Shown: positions 62,755 to 64,000 of the stretch, piece by piece
How positions within the stretch are numbered: position 1 is the first letter of the stretch
Layout of the letters: each line of letters begins with the position of its first letter
From: Amycolatopsis sp. 195334CR
Lineage (GTDB): Bacteria; Actinomycetota; Actinomycetes; Mycobacteriales; Pseudonocardiaceae
Assembly: GCF_017309385.1 (NCBI RefSeq)
Contig: NZ_JAFJMJ010000004.1
Location: 372,001-436,000, forward strand
Reading direction: 5' to 3'
DNA: 64,000 bases
Position numbers and translations under genes: made by a program
The notes under the pieces: generated by a model
What the model saw: the letters and a program-made list of their open reading frames with translations, nothing else
Databases searched by the model: none
What the model was told of the DNA's origin: nothing

Positions 62755-64000
62755 TCAGAACGCGCCCGGCAGCACGAGCACCGCCCACGCCGCGACCGGT
62801 CCCAGCGCGACGATGACGCAGGTGTAGGCGATGACCTGCCGGTAGAAGCGGGTCCGGTCGACACCGCGGGCGTTGGCGAGGACCAGCGCGCCGTTGGTGG
62901 AGAACGGGGAGACGTCCACGATGGTGGTGGCGATGGCCATCGCCACCACCACCCCGGCGACCGGCAGGGAACCGGTGAGCAGCAGGGGGATCGCCATCGG
63001 AATGGTCGCGGTGAGGATCGCCGTGGACGAGGCGAACGCCGAGGTGACGCCGACGATCACGCACAGCACGAGCGCCACCAGCAGCGGGGCGCCCAGGCCG
63101 ACCGCGCCGTGGGCGACCCAGTCGATGGTGCCGGAGTGCTCCAGCACGCCCACGTAGGTGACCATGCCCGCGACCAGGAGGATCGTCGGCCAGCTGATGC
63201 CGTCGACGGCCTTGCCGAGGTTCCCGCGGTCGAGCAGGCCGAGCACGGCACCGGCGGCCAGCGCGAGGAAACCGATCTGCAGGTGGAAGGCGAGCGCGCC
63301 GACCACGAGCACGACCAGCGCGGTGAGCGTGGCGCGCTGGTGCCAGGTCACCGCGACCGTCTTCGCCCTGACCGCGATGGCGACCCCGCCACCGGTCGGC
63401 TCGGTTTCGTCCTCATCGGTGGGCGTGTCGTCCGGCCGTTCGACGAAGCTCTCCTCGCCTCGGCGGCGGAGCAACACGTAGGTGAGACCGGCGAGCAGCA
63501 GGTTGAAACCGAGGCTGGCGAAGAACAACGCGGCGGTCGAGACCGCTAGACCGGACTCGGCCACGATGCCGAACACGAGCGCGCCGGACACCGCCATCGG
63601 GGAGAACGCCCCGGCGTGGGCGCCGCAGATCACCATCATGCCGACCATCAGCGGGCTGATCCGGTAGGTGAAGGCGAAGCTCATCCCGATCGGCACCAGC
63701 AGCGCCACCGCCGCCGGGGTGAAGGTGCCCAGCGCGGTCAGCGTCGCGGCGACGGCGAACAGCACCCACGGCACCAGGATCGCGCGGCCGCGCACGAGCC
63801 GGATCCCGCCCCGCACCAGCAGGTCGATCGTGCCGTTCAGCTTGGCGACGGAGAACAGGTAGGTCACGCCGACCACGGTGACGAACAGCGAGACCGGGAA
63901 GCCCTCGAAGATCTCGTGGTCCTCGAGGCCGAACACGAAGGTGCCGACGGCGAACGACGCGACCAGCGCGAGGATCCCGATGTTGACGGACAGCGCGGTG
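62755..64000 (-). CDS. SLC13/MatC-type carboxylate transporter (5' end beyond the window)
   Basis: At least 415 residues of a membrane transporter with about ten or more helices. The readable N-terminal stretch LSVNIGILALVASFAVGTFVFG is the MatC N-terminal domain; later NGALVLANARGV is typical of the C-terminal half. It likely imports a dicarboxylate or sugar acid. The frame is still open at the window edge. It converges with the FCD regulator (9-base gap). Confidence 0.85.
   Translation of the reverse strand, partial: TALSVNIGILALVASFAVGTFVFGLEDHEIFEGFPVSLFVTVVGVTYLFSVAKLNGTIDLLVRGGIRLVRGRAILVPWVLFAVAATLTALGTFTPAAVALLVPIGMSFAFTYRISPLMVGMMVICGAHAGAFSPMAVSGALVFGIVAESGLAVSTAALFFASLGFNLLLAGLTYVLLRRRGEESFVERPDDTPTDEDETEPTGGGVAIAVRAKTVAVTWHQRATLTALVVLVVGALAFHLQIGFLALAAGAVLGLLDRGNLGKAVDGISWPTILLVAGMVTYVGVLEHSGTIDWVAHGAVGLGAPLLVALVLCVIVGVTSAFASSTAILTATIPMAIPLLLTGSLPVAGVVVAMAIATTIVDVSPFSTNGALVLANARGVDRTRFYRQVIAYTCVIVALGPVAAWAVLVLPGAF

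Overview
The window is from a very GC-rich actinomycete chromosome. Many GTG starts, tight operons with 1-4 base overlaps, CBM13/ricin-bearing secreted enzymes and an AfsR-type regulator all point to Actinomycetia. A Pseudonocardiaceae member close to Amycolatopsis is my best guess; this is inference, since no rRNA or marker gene is present. About 58 genes are supported. No rRNA, tRNA, CRISPR array, phage or transposase was seen.

Layout. 0.1-2.0 kb: a thioesterase and a glutamate decarboxylase. 2.1-2.5 kb: a 21-bp-arm palindromic repeat abutting a truncated NADAR gene. 2.5-5.8 kb: a secreted pectin/hemicellulose pair (GH30 and PL11 rhamnogalacturonan lyase) behind a TGGGAGCGCTC-type operator. 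5.9-7.7 kb: an ANT(6)-like nucleotidyltransferase, a small secreted lectin and an ArsC-like protein. 7.7-15.3 kb: a beta-mannoside uptake operon (binding protein, two permeases, GH2 beta-mannosidase, two paralogous LacI regulators) with two matching operator candidates upstream. 15.3-26.6 kb: mixed housekeeping and regulatory genes (TetR, siderophore-interacting protein, PucR, cupin, secreted trypsin, AraC, thioesterase, hydrolase, MFS, VOC, a 55-aa ribbon-helix-helix protein, sulfotransferase), with a 17-bp minisatellite at 23.9 kb. 26.6-37.2 kb: an AfsR-like regulator, lipoprotein, S9 peptidase, MerR, a LysR gene that seems to lack a standard start codon, and a divergent redox/hydrolase operon.

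37.2-52.8 kb is a large polysaccharide-use locus. It diverges from one promoter region at 43.7-44.0 kb. Leftward: a GH141-like beta-helix enzyme, a sugar ABC transporter and an enolase-superfamily dehydratase. Rightward: GH27, GH43, GH10 xylanase, GH95 and a CE1-like esterase with CBM2. The set fits a highly decorated plant heteroxylan: backbone, arabinose, galactose, L-fucose or L-galactose, and feruloyl or acetyl esters. The shared promoter holds two TCAGAYTCATC elements. A related element lies before the FCD/GntR regulator at 62 kb.

53.6-61.8 kb is the most unusual part: a three-gene operon of giant secreted proteins. They combine ThuA, glucose/sorbosone-dehydrogenase, PKD, CBM6-like, DUF1080 (3-keto-disaccharide hydrolase) and ricin domains. 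Together these suggest an extracellular oxidative route for cleaving glycosides through 3-keto intermediates. It sits behind a perfect TGGGAGCGCTCCCA operator, which has a one-mismatch copy in front of the PL11/GH30 operon 56 kb away. The window ends inside an SLC13/MatC-type transporter gene.
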